From the NCBI GenBank assembly GCA_039818985.1, contig JBCBSU010000001.1, positions 2,010,367 to 2,074,366 of the forward strand: a DNA stretch of 64,000 bases, given 5' to 3'. The position numbers and the translations under genes are program-made. The notes under the pieces are model-generated. The model was not told the origin of the DNA. It searched no databases and saw nothing but the letters and a program-made list of their open reading frames with translations. This DNA is from Pseudomonadota bacterium. GTDB lineage: Bacteria; Pseudomonadota; Alphaproteobacteria; Sphingomonadales; Sphingomonadaceae. The stretch's first letter is position 1. The number at the start of each line of letters is the position of its first letter. This document shows, in pieces, positions 17,489 to 26,813 of this stretch.

Positions 17489-18553
17489 CTAGGCCTTCTT
17501 TCGCTTCATGAAACGCATTTCAACGGCATGGTAGCTGTAGCTTGAGATAACAATGATGGATAGCAGATACAGCATTGTTACCAGCGAAGCGACACCGGCG
17601 CCCATATCGAGCTTGATACCTACATTGGGAACGAATTCCCCGCCATAGCCAAAAACCGTCTGCAGGATGCGGATAAATACAAAAACAATCGCTATGTGCC
17701 ACATATAAATGCTGTAGCTGACCTTGCCGAGATGCTGGAGAAAGCGGCTGTTGAGCAGATTTGTCATATGGCTCGACCCGGCATGCACCGCCAGCGATGC
17801 CACGAGCAGCGAGAAGATGACTACCGGCAGCCAGGCAGCCAGGCGGTCGTAAAAGGCCATGGTGGCGATCGAGACCAGCGACCAGATGATTGGCGACAGC
17901 AACCAGCCATAGCGGCGATGGTCGCCCCCCTCATAAAACCGGTGCACCAGGACCCCGGCGAAGAAGCCGTAGAAACAGCGCAGAATCGGATAGCCAACGA
18001 CATTGTGAAAGGCATCAAGATGCCAGCACAAAGCAGCGCTGGCGACGAACATGGTCAGCATGATCGCACTCTTCAGGCGACCCGCCATCATCGCAATGCA
18101 GGCAAAAACGAAATAGGTCAGAAACTCGGTGGAGATCGACCAGCTGGGAAAATTATAGGATAGCTCATCGGCAAACAGCGCCTGCACCAGCAGCAGGTTA
18201 TACAGCGCCAGCTTCCAGCTTTCCGGACTTTCCCCGCTCTCTCCGTTCATGACAATGCGCGTCAGGTCGATAATGACAAACACCAGGAATGTCAGCAGAT
18301 GCAATGGATAGAGCCGCCAGAAGCGTTTCTTCTGGAACGCCACCAGCTTGTCGGATGATCCGATATTGTCGAAATAATTATAGGAAATCACAAAGCCGCT
18401 GATGACGAAGAACAGATCCACCATCAGATCGCCATTGCGGATGACCGGATTTTCGTAAATCGGCGAAAAGGTCGGGAAATGGTAAAGTGTGACCATAAGC
18501 GCCGCGACGCCACGCACGGCTTCCAGCTCGAGAAATTTCTGCTTTTTTACCAT
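17489..18553 (-). CDS. Acyltransferase-3 family membrane protein
   Basis: A 354-residue multi-pass protein. The N-terminus has the family hallmark LELEAVRGVAALMVTLYHFPTF with the conserved His, followed by GDLMVDLFFVISGFVISYNY and KKRFWRLYPLHLLTF. A later motif FPSWSISTEFLTYFVF is also typical. Unlike the OafA-like gene at 11748, there is no SGNH extension. These proteins transfer acetyl or similar groups to polysaccharides at the membrane. It sits between the deacetylase and the Wzy-like gene, with gaps of only three bases on either side, so co-expression is certain to the extent spacing can show. Confidence 0.9.
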   Translation of the reverse strand: MVKKQKFLELEAVRGVAALMVTLYHFPTFSPIYENPVIRNGDLMVDLFFVISGFVISYNYFDNIGSSDKLVAFQKKRFWRLYPLHLLTFLVFVIIDLTRIVMNGESGESPESWKLALYNLLLVQALFADELSYNFPSWSISTEFLTYFVFACIAMMAGRLKSAIMLTMFVASAALCWHLDAFHNVVGYPILRCFYGFFAGVLVHRFYEGGDHRRYGWLLSPIIWSLVSIATMAFYDRLAAWLPVVIFSLLVASLAVHAGSSHMTNLLNSRFLQHLGKVSYSIYMWHIAIVFVFIRILQTVFGYGGEFVPNVGIKLDMGAGVASLVTMLYLLSIIVISSYSYHAVEMRFMKRKKA

Positions 18554-18556
18554 GGG

Positions 18557-19222
18557 TCAGCGCACCAGCTGCTTCATGATGCACTTGGCTTCTTGCCGGA
18601 CCCTGGCGCTGCTGCTCTGGGCATTGGCGAGAAAATCCCCAAACCCATCCATGCTGGTATCTTTCCTTACGCTGAAACGCGGAATGGGGTTGCTATCGCT
18701 CAGTCTCGGCCCGCCATCGCTGGAATAAATAGCACCATATCCGGCCTGTTTCAGCGCCTGCATGACGCGTCGGTCATAGCGGCCAAATGGCAGCCCGGCA
18801 TCGTCGATACTGCGGCCGCATATCTGCGACAATATGTCACGCGACCGCACAAGCTCGCGCGTCAGCGCTGCATCATCCTGGTCCGGCCATGGCTGGTGAT
18901 CCATGCCGTGCGAACCGATGGCGAATAGCGGGTCACTATCGATTTCGGCCACCTGCTCACTGGTCAGATAGCCGGTCTGGTCGAGCTTGCCCACAAGCAC
19001 AAAAAAGCTTGCTTTCATGGCGCGCCGCCGCAGCTCAGGCACGGCGATGTGATAATCAGAATCATTGCCATCATCAAAGGTGATCGACAAAGGTGCGGAC
19101 GTGCGCTCGACCAGATCAAGCGTGTCATGAAAGACGGACTCGCTGATCCAATAGGGTGCCTCACCCTCTTCATAGGGGCGCTTGGGCGTCCCCAGCCCAT
19201 GAAAATTCAGGATGAAGGTCAT
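18557..19222 (-). CDS. Polysaccharide deacetylase-family protein
   Basis: A 221-residue NodB-fold protein. The metal and catalytic motifs are visible as SITFDDGNDSDY near residues 46-57 and IGSHGMDHQPW near 100-110. A third motif, GLPFGRYDRRVMQAL, follows near 142-156. There is no signal peptide or membrane segment, so the protein may act in the cytoplasm on a lipid-linked sugar or be released differently. The start overlaps the stop of the FemAB-like gene by four bases. Deacetylation of an N-acetylated sugar in the repeat, creating a free amine, would fit its FemAB-like partner. This pairing is inference. Confidence 0.85.
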   Translation of the reverse strand: MTFILNFHGLGTPKRPYEEGEAPYWISESVFHDTLDLVERTSAPLSITFDDGNDSDYHIAVPELRRRAMKASFFVLVGKLDQTGYLTSEQVAEIDSDPLFAIGSHGMDHQPWPDQDDAALTRELVRSRDILSQICGRSIDDAGLPFGRYDRRVMQALKQAGYGAIYSSDGGPRLSDSNPIPRFSVRKDTSMDGFGDFLANAQSSSARVRQEAKCIMKQLVR

Positions 19223-20259
19223 CCGCGCACCCTGTTGTATATGGTCTCGGCAAGCTCGACTATCTGACCTCTCGGCCAGGCTGCACGCGCCTCCTGTATC
19301 TCGGGTCCGCGATAATGCACACCACCCATCCGTTTCTTGAAGCGGAATACGCTGGGATTGTCCTCTTCATCCGCACCGCCCAGATCATAATGACTGAGTC
19401 CGAGCGACCGTGCATGTTCGATCACCGCCCATTGCAGGCGGAAGGATGCGCGCAGATCACGCCCCTCATCATTGGTCGCGCCGAGAAGATACACCGCCAT
19501 ATTGCCGCTATAGGCACCGATATGGCCGCCGACCAGCCGGTCCTGATGCCAGGCCAGGTGGACCAGCAGCCGCTCATCCGCACCCGCCATTTCGGCGGCA
19601 TCGGCAAAAAACGCAGCATCCTGCGGTGCCTGGAACCCCTTTTGGTGCGACAGTTGCTGCAATAATGGCTGGAACAGACGAAAATCTTCCGGATCGGCGC
19701 TGCGGGTAATTCTGATATCCCCTTTCTCCCCACGCCGCAAATCGGTGCGCCACTTGCCGTTAAGCCCAGCGCGCAACGCCTCCATATCGGGTGCCAGGTC
19801 GATGATGAATGTCTCATAGCCGGTGCCGGATAGCGGGGCGAAGCCGGCGATCGCCTCATAGGCGCTGCGCTGCACGGCTATATCGTCCGTGATCACCGGC
19901 GGATTGATCCGCAGATTATAACCCTTTCCCGCAACCAGATAGTGGCGCAGCGCCGCCTGAACATGCGCCACCATTTCGGCACCATCGTCTAGCATCACCG
20001 GCCCCTGTGCAATCACCGCCAGCCCTGCCGGCACCAGCGGCAGCGGCTTTATACGGGCATTGGCCAGGGCCACAGGCTGGTCGCCATCGCTGACCAGCAG
20101 ATAATGGCTGCGCGCGCCTGCTGCCTTTGCCGCGACACCGGCATAGGCGGGATATTGCCGCCAGCTCGCATTACCGGCCGCTACAAGCAGCGGCAGTACA
20201 TCTGCCACCGGGATTTCGGACACGCTGAGCGCACTGGTGATCGGGCCGGAGCGATTCAT
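19219..20259 (-). CDS. FemAB/GNAT-fold aminoacyl- or acyltransferase
   Basis: About 346 residues with a double GNAT fold of the FemAB/lipid II glycyltransferase type. Recognisable parts are the central SGTGYETFIIDLAPDMEALRAGLNGKWRTDLRRGEK, HLAWHQDRLVGGHIGAYSGNMAVYLLGATND and the C-terminal HYDLGGADEEDNPSVFRFKKRMGG. Such proteins occur in exopolysaccharide loci, where their substrate is usually unknown. The start at MNRSGP is chosen because it leaves a 107-bp divergent promoter; an alternative ATG at 20331 has a better ribosome site (GAAGG) but leaves only 35 bp to the divergent gene. First gene of the minus-strand operon that runs to 13696. Confidence 0.8.
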   Translation of the reverse strand: MNRSGPITSALSVSEIPVADVLPLLVAAGNASWRQYPAYAGVAAKAAGARSHYLLVSDGDQPVALANARIKPLPLVPAGLAVIAQGPVMLDDGAEMVAHVQAALRHYLVAGKGYNLRINPPVITDDIAVQRSAYEAIAGFAPLSGTGYETFIIDLAPDMEALRAGLNGKWRTDLRRGEKGDIRITRSADPEDFRLFQPLLQQLSHQKGFQAPQDAAFFADAAEMAGADERLLVHLAWHQDRLVGGHIGAYSGNMAVYLLGATNDEGRDLRASFRLQWAVIEHARSLGLSHYDLGGADEEDNPSVFRFKKRMGGVHYRGPEIQEARAAWPRGQIVELAETIYNRVRG

Positions 20260-20366
20260 GGCAGCGCGATAGCCGAGGCCGAAACAGATTGAAATAGCGC
20301 TCCACCTGACATATCGGGGCGCCGAGCGCATTATTGCGACCCTTCTTCCGATCCCGCCTGGATGCC

Positions 20367-21389
20367 ATGACCTCTCCCAGCACCACATTGCGCCTGCCAG
20401 AAAGCGTCACGCATGACGTGTCGGTGGTCATTGTCAGCTACAATACGCGCGACATGACCCTGGCCTGTGTGCAGTCGGTGCTCGACAATAAGGGCGATCT
20501 GGCGGTCGAGGTGATCGTGGTCGACAATTGCTCCAGCGATGGCAGCGCCGCTGCACTGCGCCAGACATTCCCCGATATTACCGTGATCGACAGCCCGGCC
20601 AATGGCGGCTTTGCCTATGGCAATGCCATCGGCTTCGAGCAGGCACATGGTCGCCATATCCTGCTGCTCAATCCTGATACCGAGATTTTCCCCGGCGGAT
20701 TGCGGCGCTGTATCGACCATATGACGGCCAGTCCGAGAACCGGCATCATGGGCCCGCGGGTGCGGCTCGATGATGGCAGCCAGCAATCGAGCATGATCCG
20801 CTTTCTCAGTCTGACCCAGCTGTTCTTCATCATCTTCATGCCCAGCCTGTGGCTGCGCCGGACCAGCTTGTTCGGCGACCTGCGTTATGCCGGGCTGTCG
20901 CGCGATACAGTCAACCGGGTCGATGCGGTGTCGGGGTGTTTCATGTTCGCACGCCGCGAGTTGCTGGAACAGGTGGGCGGCCTCGACACCCGCTTCTTCA
21001 TGTATGGCGAGGAGGCTGAATGGTGCCACCGCACCGGCAAGGGCGGATGGGATGTGGTGTATAACCCTGAAGTCGAAATACTCCACCACGGTGCCGCCAG
21101 CACAGGCCAGATGAATGACTGGAAGGCGGTCGAAATGACGCGCGGCCATATTCTGTTCCTGCGCTTTACCCGGGGTGCCGGTATCGCCTGGCTCGGCACT
21201 TTACTGATGACGCTGCGCGACATCGTCCGCATCCCATATTATGCCGCTGCCACCCTGTTACGAGGGTTCCGCCCACCGGCCAATGCCGGACCATGGTGGA
21301 CACGGCTGAAATTCGAGCTCAAGGCGCTGTTTAGCCTGCCCGGCGGCCAGACCATCACTCTGCCCGACCCGGATATGGTGCACAAATGA
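20367..21389 (+). CDS. GT2-family glycosyltransferase (rhamnosyltransferase-like)
   Basis: About 340 residues with a GT-A fold. The donor site is visible as DVSVVIVSYNTRDMTLACVQSVLDN, the DXD-like LLLNPDTEIFPGG and VDNCSSDGSAA. The C-terminal half includes VSGCFMFARRELLEQVGGLDTRFFMYGEEAEWCHR, which resembles WbbL-type rhamnosyltransferases. Transfer of rhamnose from dTDP-rhamnose is therefore plausible given the rfb genes. The ATG start is preferred over a TTG 33 bases upstream. It diverges from the FemAB-like gene and overlaps the following sulfotransferase gene by four bases. Confidence 0.9.
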   Translation: MTSPSTTLRLPESVTHDVSVVIVSYNTRDMTLACVQSVLDNKGDLAVEVIVVDNCSSDGSAAALRQTFPDITVIDSPANGGFAYGNAIGFEQAHGRHILLLNPDTEIFPGGLRRCIDHMTASPRTGIMGPRVRLDDGSQQSSMIRFLSLTQLFFIIFMPSLWLRRTSLFGDLRYAGLSRDTVNRVDAVSGCFMFARRELLEQVGGLDTRFFMYGEEAEWCHRTGKGGWDVVYNPEVEILHHGAASTGQMNDWKAVEMTRGHILFLRFTRGAGIAWLGTLLMTLRDIVRIPYYAAATLLRGFRPPANAGPWWTRLKFELKALFSLPGGQTITLPDPDMVHK

Positions 21390-22321
21390 AACGCCTCGCC
21401 ATATCGCTGGCGCGCAATGTCGGCCATGCCGCCATGGCACCGCTGGAAGGGCAATTGATGCGGGCAAAGCCGGATCGTGCACTGCCGCCGGTGTTTATCA
21501 TCGGCGCCCCGCGTTCGGGCACGTCGCTGCTCTATGAGTTGCTGATCACCCGCTTTCGCTTTGCCTATATGGCCAATGCAGCGCATCGCTTTTACCGGAC
21601 ACCGCTGGCGGCCACTCGACTCTTCCAGGGCGCAATCGGCAAATGGGAGGGCAATTTCACCAGCCGCTATGGCCATATTGACGGATGGGGCGCGCCCAAT
21701 GAGGGCGGCTGGATATGGCAGCGCTGGCTTGCCGATGGTGACTGGACCGATGGCCGCGATTATCCCGAACCAAGCATCGCCGAATTGCGGCAGCTGACAG
21801 CCGGCTTCACCGCCGTGCTGGACGCGCCCTTTCTCAACAAGAATGTCATGCATTCCAACCGATTGCGACTGATGCAGCGCATCTGGCCCGATGCGCTCTA
21901 TATCGAGGTGCGGCGCGACATACGCGACAATGCCCGGTCGATCATACGCGCCGAACGCAGCGAGGGCGGCCCGGAAAAACATGGCGATATCTGGTGGTCG
22001 GTGCGACCAAGGCTGGCGGCAGATTATGCCGGCAAAAGCGACAGTGAGCGCGCGGTGGCACAGGTCATCGGCGTGGCGCGGGATATCGCCGAAGACATGG
22101 CGATCATCGATCAGGGCCGGCTGTTCAGCATCGATTATGCGGATATGTGCGCCGCGCCGGCCAAAGCGCTTGGGGAGATGGAGCAGTTTCTCGCAGCCCA
22201 TGGCTACTCGCTGCAGCAGCGTCTCGAAGTGCCGGAGCATTTCCCGGTGCGGCCGTCAAAGCCCCTGAGCGATGCCGATGAGGCAGTGCTGACACAGACA
22301 ATAGAAGCCCTTGCCCAATAG
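21386..22321 (+). CDS. Sulfotransferase-family protein of the polysaccharide locus
   Basis: A 311-residue Sulfotransfer_3-type protein. The 5'-phosphosulfate loop is FIIGAPRSGTSLLYELL near residues 33-49, and the 3'-phosphate site is probably IEVRRDIRDNARSII near 172-186. Its start overlaps the GT2 gene stop (ATGA), so it is directly coupled to a glycosyltransferase and probably modifies the sugar polymer. PAPS would be supplied by the CysD/CysNC system at 39518-42581. It differs clearly from the sulfotransferase at 4413-5294, so the window encodes two separate sulfation activities. The exact acceptor is unknown. Confidence 0.85.
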   Translation: MKRLAISLARNVGHAAMAPLEGQLMRAKPDRALPPVFIIGAPRSGTSLLYELLITRFRFAYMANAAHRFYRTPLAATRLFQGAIGKWEGNFTSRYGHIDGWGAPNEGGWIWQRWLADGDWTDGRDYPEPSIAELRQLTAGFTAVLDAPFLNKNVMHSNRLRLMQRIWPDALYIEVRRDIRDNARSIIRAERSEGGPEKHGDIWWSVRPRLAADYAGKSDSERAVAQVIGVARDIAEDMAIIDQGRLFSIDYADMCAAPAKALGEMEQFLAAHGYSLQQRLEVPEHFPVRPSKPLSDADEAVLTQTIEALAQ

Positions 22322-22330
22322 CTGCGCCTG

Positions 22331-22348
22331 CACCGGCAAGCGCCGGTG
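22331..22348. terminator. Hairpin between convergent genes
   Basis: Perfect stem CACCGGC-AAGC-GCCGGTG just after the sulfotransferase stop and before the end of the convergent oxygenase gene. It lacks a T-tract but is well placed to act as a bidirectional transcription barrier. Confidence 0.45.
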
Positions 22349-22355
22349 ACCCGGG

Positions 22356-23183
22356 TTAATGGCTTTTGCCGACCATCCGCAACAATGCTGGCGGCAGCCA
22401 GTCCTTGGCAAGGTGGCGCAATTTCACGCTATAATCGGTGGCATCATGCGATCCGGGGCGTGACATGAAATTGGTAGTGCGATCAGGTTGATCGTTAATG
22501 TCCGCAGTCGAGGTGTAGTAATAGGTCGCAATCGAGCGCCGCGAGACGCCATCCGGCGTATTCAGCGGGTCGGGATGGCCGTGATAGCTGTCGAGATTGG
22601 TGCTGAAGACAACGCAGCGACCGATTAGCGGCGCGATGCGGTGGTGCATTTCCTTCATGTCCTTCGACCACAGTTCAAGATGGCCGCCATAGCTGTCGTC
22701 CCAGTCCTCGTTGAGATAGACCAGAACATTGAGCCGCCGCCGAACATGCATGATCTTGTGGTTGTTGAAGTCGGCATGAACCCCGAGATGACCGCCACGA
22801 AATGTCTGATGCAGTCCGCCACCGGCATAATAGGGGTCGGCAATCAGCCCCTCTATACCGGTCATGGCAGAGAGAAAATTCAGAAATGGCTGGCTGTTCA
22901 GCGCCGCCAGCAGGTTCCGGGTCGGATCATGCGGTACATCTTCGGGGTGGAACTGAAACTTCAGATTTTCCTGCTTGCGGTTGAACGAGCGGGCATGTTC
23001 CTTCTCGGGGAAATGCTCTGCGACATCGCGCAGCAGCTCGATCGGGAGGAAGTCCTCGATCATGATATGCGGGAACGGCTCCGCATTCTGATAGCGCTCG
23101 GCCAGCGCCCGGCCTTTTTCAATGCACTGGTCTTCCTGGAACCGTGGGCTTCCAGAATTGCCGACAAAGTCTAAAACAGCCAT
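22356..23183 (-). CDS. 2-oxoglutarate/Fe(II)-dependent oxygenase-family protein
   Basis: A 275-residue protein with the prolyl-4-hydroxylase-like double-stranded beta-helix pattern. The iron ligands are probably His and Asp in GGHLGVHADFNNHKIM (H-x-D near residues 135-137) and a distal His in LDSYHGHPDPL. The Arg that binds 2-oxoglutarate is probably in GVSRRSIATYYYT. It is the only oxygenase in the polysaccharide locus and stands as a single minus-strand gene. Substrates of such EPS-linked oxygenases are not established; hydroxylation of a sugar, lipid or protein is possible. Confidence 0.82.
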   Translation of the reverse strand: MAVLDFVGNSGSPRFQEDQCIEKGRALAERYQNAEPFPHIMIEDFLPIELLRDVAEHFPEKEHARSFNRKQENLKFQFHPEDVPHDPTRNLLAALNSQPFLNFLSAMTGIEGLIADPYYAGGGLHQTFRGGHLGVHADFNNHKIMHVRRRLNVLVYLNEDWDDSYGGHLELWSKDMKEMHHRIAPLIGRCVVFSTNLDSYHGHPDPLNTPDGVSRRSIATYYYTSTADINDQPDRTTNFMSRPGSHDATDYSVKLRHLAKDWLPPALLRMVGKSH

Positions 23184-23320
23184 TGTAAATTCCTTGTAGC
23201 GGCCGGTGCCGCGCCGTGTTTCGCCGGTGGCATAACCGCTTGCCGAGTGGCACTCAAGCCACTAAAGACCGCTTGCCCGAATTAATTGTGCATCTGCAGC
23301 ATAAAGCAGGAATCATCCCC

Positions 23321-24004
23321 TTGACCGTTACCAGCCCAACCGAAACCGCACCCGCTGCACCGAGCATCGAAAACTATCATGGTCTCGTGCGCAGCGACAT
23401 CTTTCCCTATATCCCCCGCACCGAGGGCTGGCTGGTCGATATTGGCGGCGGCACCGGGGCCACAGCGCTGGCCGCAAAGGCCCAGGGGCTGGCCGACAAG
23501 GTCGCCGTGCTCGACCAGATCGACGAAAGCCACACCACACCGGGGCTCGATTATTACCGCAAAACCGATATTTCCAGCCGTGAGGCATTGGCCGGATGCG
23601 CCGAGGATCTGGGCGGTTTCGACACCGTATTGGCGCTCGATGTGCTCGAGCATCTGGTCGATCCGTGGCAGACCGTCGCGGATATCCACAGCTGCATGAA
23701 GCCCGGCGGTGTATTCATCGCCAGCATCCCCAATGTGCGTGAGATCAACGCCAGCCTGCCGCTGCTGTTCGGCAACAAATGGGAATATAAGGATGCCGGC
23801 ATTCTCGACCGCACCCATTTGCGCTTCTTCGTGAAATCGACCGCGGTGGAACTGATGGTCAGCTCGGGCCTCAAGCTGAAAGAAGTCATCCCAGCACCGT
23901 TTACCGCACGCCGGTTCAAGCTGCTGCGCGCGGCGACGCTCGGCCTGTTCAACAGCTTTCTCGACCGCGCCTATATCATCGTCGTCGAAAAAGCGGATGG
24001 ATAA
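23321..24004 (+). CDS. Class I SAM-dependent methyltransferase
   Basis: About 227 residues from a TTG start, or 262 from a GTG at 23216. The SAM site is WLVDIGGGTGATALAAKAQG (motif I), followed by VLALDVLEHLVDPWQTVADIHSCMKPGGVFIASIPN, typical of the Methyltransf_23 type, and DRTHLRFFVKSTAVELM. The TTG start is preferred because AGGA lies upstream and because it leaves 137 bp to the divergent oxygenase gene. Relatives occur with glycosyltransferases in capsule loci, so O-methylation of a sugar is plausible. The extended N-terminus would be Arg-rich and unlike the family. Confidence 0.85.
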   Translation: MTVTSPTETAPAAPSIENYHGLVRSDIFPYIPRTEGWLVDIGGGTGATALAAKAQGLADKVAVLDQIDESHTTPGLDYYRKTDISSREALAGCAEDLGGFDTVLALDVLEHLVDPWQTVADIHSCMKPGGVFIASIPNVREINASLPLLFGNKWEYKDAGILDRTHLRFFVKSTAVELMVSSGLKLKEVIPAPFTARRFKLLRAATLGLFNSFLDRAYIIVVEKADG

Positions 24005-24049
24005 GTCCGGCCAATATCCGGCGGTCCCGGTGCTGCCGGCCGGACAGCC

Positions 24050-24835
24050 TCACGAGACCTGCCCGACCTGCATATGCGACGGCATCGGCACCTTCTGCTT
24101 CTCGATCACCACAATTGAGTCATAGAAGCGCACACTGGCAACCTCATTCTTGTCCGCGAAAAGCGGTTTTTTCGGATGATACCAGCCATGCATGTCGTCG
24201 ACGATCTGCTTGGCGACCTCGATCGCGGTGCCGCGGCGCTGATAGCCGCCCTCGTTGAAGCCGGGGAAATAGGCAGTGTGCAAATCCTCTATGACATAGA
24301 GCCCGTTATGGTTGAGCAGCGGCCATAGCGTTTCGAAACTGACCTGCTGGTGCGTCGCCACATGCGAACCGTCGTCGAGAATGATGTCGGGCCGCCCCAT
24401 TTCCTCGACCACGCCGCGCAAGAATGCCGGATCGGCCTGTGAGCCGATACGCACCTGATTGGGCGCGTCGACATAGTCCGCGCAATCGGGATTGATATCG
24501 ACGCCGCAAATCTTCGCGTCAGGGCCGAAATATTTGCGCCACATTTCGAGCGAGCCGCCCTTGAACACACCGATTTCGAGGAAATTCACATCGGCCTTGT
24601 TGCGATAACGGGCAAATTCACGCGAATAGACATCGAGATAGTGCAGCCATTTATGGACGACGCGGCCATCATGGCGAAAGAATATCTCGGCCAGATCGCT
24701 GGGAAACTCCTCGAGCGACTGCATCGCCTGCGATGCCGGAATCTGGCGCTCGGCGAAGGGGAAATGATTGGTGGGCCTGCCCTGCCTCTTGCGTATCTTC
24801 TGCCTCAACCGGCCAATAATGTCGGTCAAATTCAT
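24050..24835 (-). CDS. Methyltransferase_24 / MycE-like SAM methyltransferase
   Basis: A 261-residue protein. It has LEIGVFKGGSLEMWRKYFGPDAKICGVDINPDC as SAM motif I, the metal-site region DIILDDGSHVATHQQVSFETLWPLL, and VIEDLHTAYFPGFNEGG. This arrangement resembles macrolide-sugar O-methyltransferases of the MycE/TylE type, which use a divalent metal to methylate a sugar hydroxyl. The protein is probably another sugar methyltransferase for the polymer. It is convergent with the methyltransferase at 23321-24004 and lies after the Wzx gene on the minus strand. Confidence 0.82.
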   Translation of the reverse strand: MNLTDIIGRLRQKIRKRQGRPTNHFPFAERQIPASQAMQSLEEFPSDLAEIFFRHDGRVVHKWLHYLDVYSREFARYRNKADVNFLEIGVFKGGSLEMWRKYFGPDAKICGVDINPDCADYVDAPNQVRIGSQADPAFLRGVVEEMGRPDIILDDGSHVATHQQVSFETLWPLLNHNGLYVIEDLHTAYFPGFNEGGYQRRGTAIEVAKQIVDDMHGWYHPKKPLFADKNEVASVRFYDSIVVIEKQKVPMPSHMQVGQVS

Positions 24836-24964
24836 TATCTGTTCCTAACCTTCGCAAAAGATTGAGATTCGCGCGCATATCCCGGCTGATGAATATGACA
24901 GCGGGGCAATAGGGGCATTAGACGGCGGAGAGAAGCATAAATTCACCAAAAATGGCGCCCGCGC

Positions 24965-26437
24965 CTATCGCCGCGATACCAGCCGCACCTTGCTGGTCAG
25001 TGTTTTCAGCGTCGCGACAATCATCGCGCGGGTATCGCCATCGGCATGCCCCCAGGAAAGGGCGAGCGCTATGACTGTCGCCGCCAGCCATAGCGAAAGC
25101 GTTGCCAGTACGCCGAACTCATAGCGCGACAGCGCCACGACCAGGGCGAGGATCATCACGAAATTGAGGAAGAAGGAGCGCGGCAGGGGCATTTTCCGGT
25201 CTATCGCAAAGAGCAGGAACATGACGTCGAAGATCAGCCGCAACAGCACCGCGGAAGCGGCCCCGATCGCGCCAAAGGCCTCGACCAGATAATAGAGCAG
25301 CACGAAATAGAATGGCAGCTGGATGATGGTGATCTTGGTGACGATATCGGGCTTGCCCTCTGCCTGGAGGTAAATGAACGCAATCACGCCAAAGGCATTG
25401 ATCCAATAGGCAAACATCAGGATACGCGCCGGGATCGTCGCCTGTTCGCCAATATCCTGACCGACCCAGAGCTTGAGGAATATCTCGGCAATGCAGATGA
25501 TCCCGATGATCATCACCGTCATCAGGATTTCGAGCACCGACAGGCTTTTGCGCAAAATGTCCTTGCGCGCCTCGCCTTCGCTCGAGGCGATGCGCGGGAA
25601 TACCGCATTGCCAACCGCCTTGGGGATCAGCGCGACGCGGCGCGATATATCAAAGGCCACGGCGTAAATCGCGACAGCGGCGGCACCCAGTGTCGTGCCC
25701 AGAACCAACCGGTCACCGACCACGATCAGCGGCCCCGCCAGCGTCGTCAATGTTACCCAGCCGCCATATTTCAGCAGGCCCAGCCATTCGGCATTGTCGA
25801 AACGCGGCGTGAATCCCCTGAGCAGATGTGTCCGCACTCTGAGCAGGAAGATGCCGAAGCCGATGACACGCGCAATGATCGCCGAGACCACCAGCCATTT
25901 CAGCGTCGGCCCGATAATGAAAGCCGTCGCCAACGGAATGAGCTGGAACAGGCTGGTGCTGATCACCGTCGCGATATTGACATCGAGAAATTTCTCCCGC
26001 CCCTGCAACGCGCCAGAAGCAACACCCGTCAGCGTCGCGACCGGCACCGCCAGCGCCAGCACCGGCACCGCGTCGAGCACCTCTTCACGCAGCCATTGGT
26101 CAGCCTCGAAATGGACCGAGAAGAAATAGCTGGCGGCGACATAGAGCAGCACCCCGCCAAATATTCCCATGCCGATATTGACGACCGCGGCGGTGGCGAA
26201 AACATCGGCTCTTTTGCCCGGCTCATCATCGACCAGCACGGCGATACGGTGCGCCGTGGCGCGCCCCAGCCCCAGGTCAAAAAGCCCGAAATATCCGAGA
26301 ATGACCCATATGATCGCCAGCGCGCCATAACGCTCGACGCCCACCTGTTGCAGGTAGAGCGGAATCGTAACCAGCGCGAGGACCAGCGGCGTGACCGTTC
26401 CAGCCAGATTATAGACAGTATTGCGTCCGACACTCAA
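24965..26437 (-). CDS. Wzx-like oligosaccharide flippase
   Basis: A 490-residue protein with about 12 to 14 hydrophobic helices, starting SVGRNTVYNLAGTVTPLVLALVTIPLYLQQVGVERYGALAI. That opening is typical of the MOP-superfamily polysaccharide transporters. It is expected to move the lipid-linked repeat unit across the inner membrane, before polymerisation by a Wzy-like protein. The start codon is TTG, with GAGG upstream. It diverges from the Wzy-like gene at 26814. Nothing in the sequence shows substrate specificity. Confidence 0.9.
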   Translation of the reverse strand: MSVGRNTVYNLAGTVTPLVLALVTIPLYLQQVGVERYGALAIIWVILGYFGLFDLGLGRATAHRIAVLVDDEPGKRADVFATAAVVNIGMGIFGGVLLYVAASYFFSVHFEADQWLREEVLDAVPVLALAVPVATLTGVASGALQGREKFLDVNIATVISTSLFQLIPLATAFIIGPTLKWLVVSAIIARVIGFGIFLLRVRTHLLRGFTPRFDNAEWLGLLKYGGWVTLTTLAGPLIVVGDRLVLGTTLGAAAVAIYAVAFDISRRVALIPKAVGNAVFPRIASSEGEARKDILRKSLSVLEILMTVMIIGIICIAEIFLKLWVGQDIGEQATIPARILMFAYWINAFGVIAFIYLQAEGKPDIVTKITIIQLPFYFVLLYYLVEAFGAIGAASAVLLRLIFDVMFLLFAIDRKMPLPRSFFLNFVMILALVVALSRYEFGVLATLSLWLAATVIALALSWGHADGDTRAMIVATLKTLTSKVRLVSRR

Positions 26438-26813
26438 AATGCACCGCCTCGATCATACCGATCATATGGCCGGACATATGCAATCATCGATGGGCGTTCA
26501 CCGCCTGTGCAGATAGTCATATTCCGTTCACCGTGGCGCGGCCATATATCCCTTCGGTAGCTATTGACCAGAGGGGAAATCGAAAACCTTGCCGCCAAAG
26601 GCGCGATCATGCCATCGCGGCACGCCGCCGACAGGCGATAATTCGGTAAAGATTCGATGCATAAGCAATGCCCATGTTTGAATTGACGCCATCCAACAAT
26701 GCGCATAGGACGCAGCGGACAACTTCAACCAGCCCAGAGCAGCACGCCTCTCTTCGAAAGCAGGCGTACCATGGGTACTTTGTGACAGCATCATCGATTG
26801 TCGAGGCAGGATA
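26438..26813. promoter_or_regulatory. Divergent wzx/wzy intergenic region
   Basis: This 376-bp stretch must contain the promoters of both flanking genes. I see a direct repeat CGTTCACCG at 26495-26503 and 26525-26533, exactly 30 bp apart, and a palindrome GTACC-ATG-GGTAC at 26766-26778, 35 bp before the wzy-like start. Either could be a regulator site. The ORFs crossing it lack coding character and look like chance readings. Confidence 0.3.
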
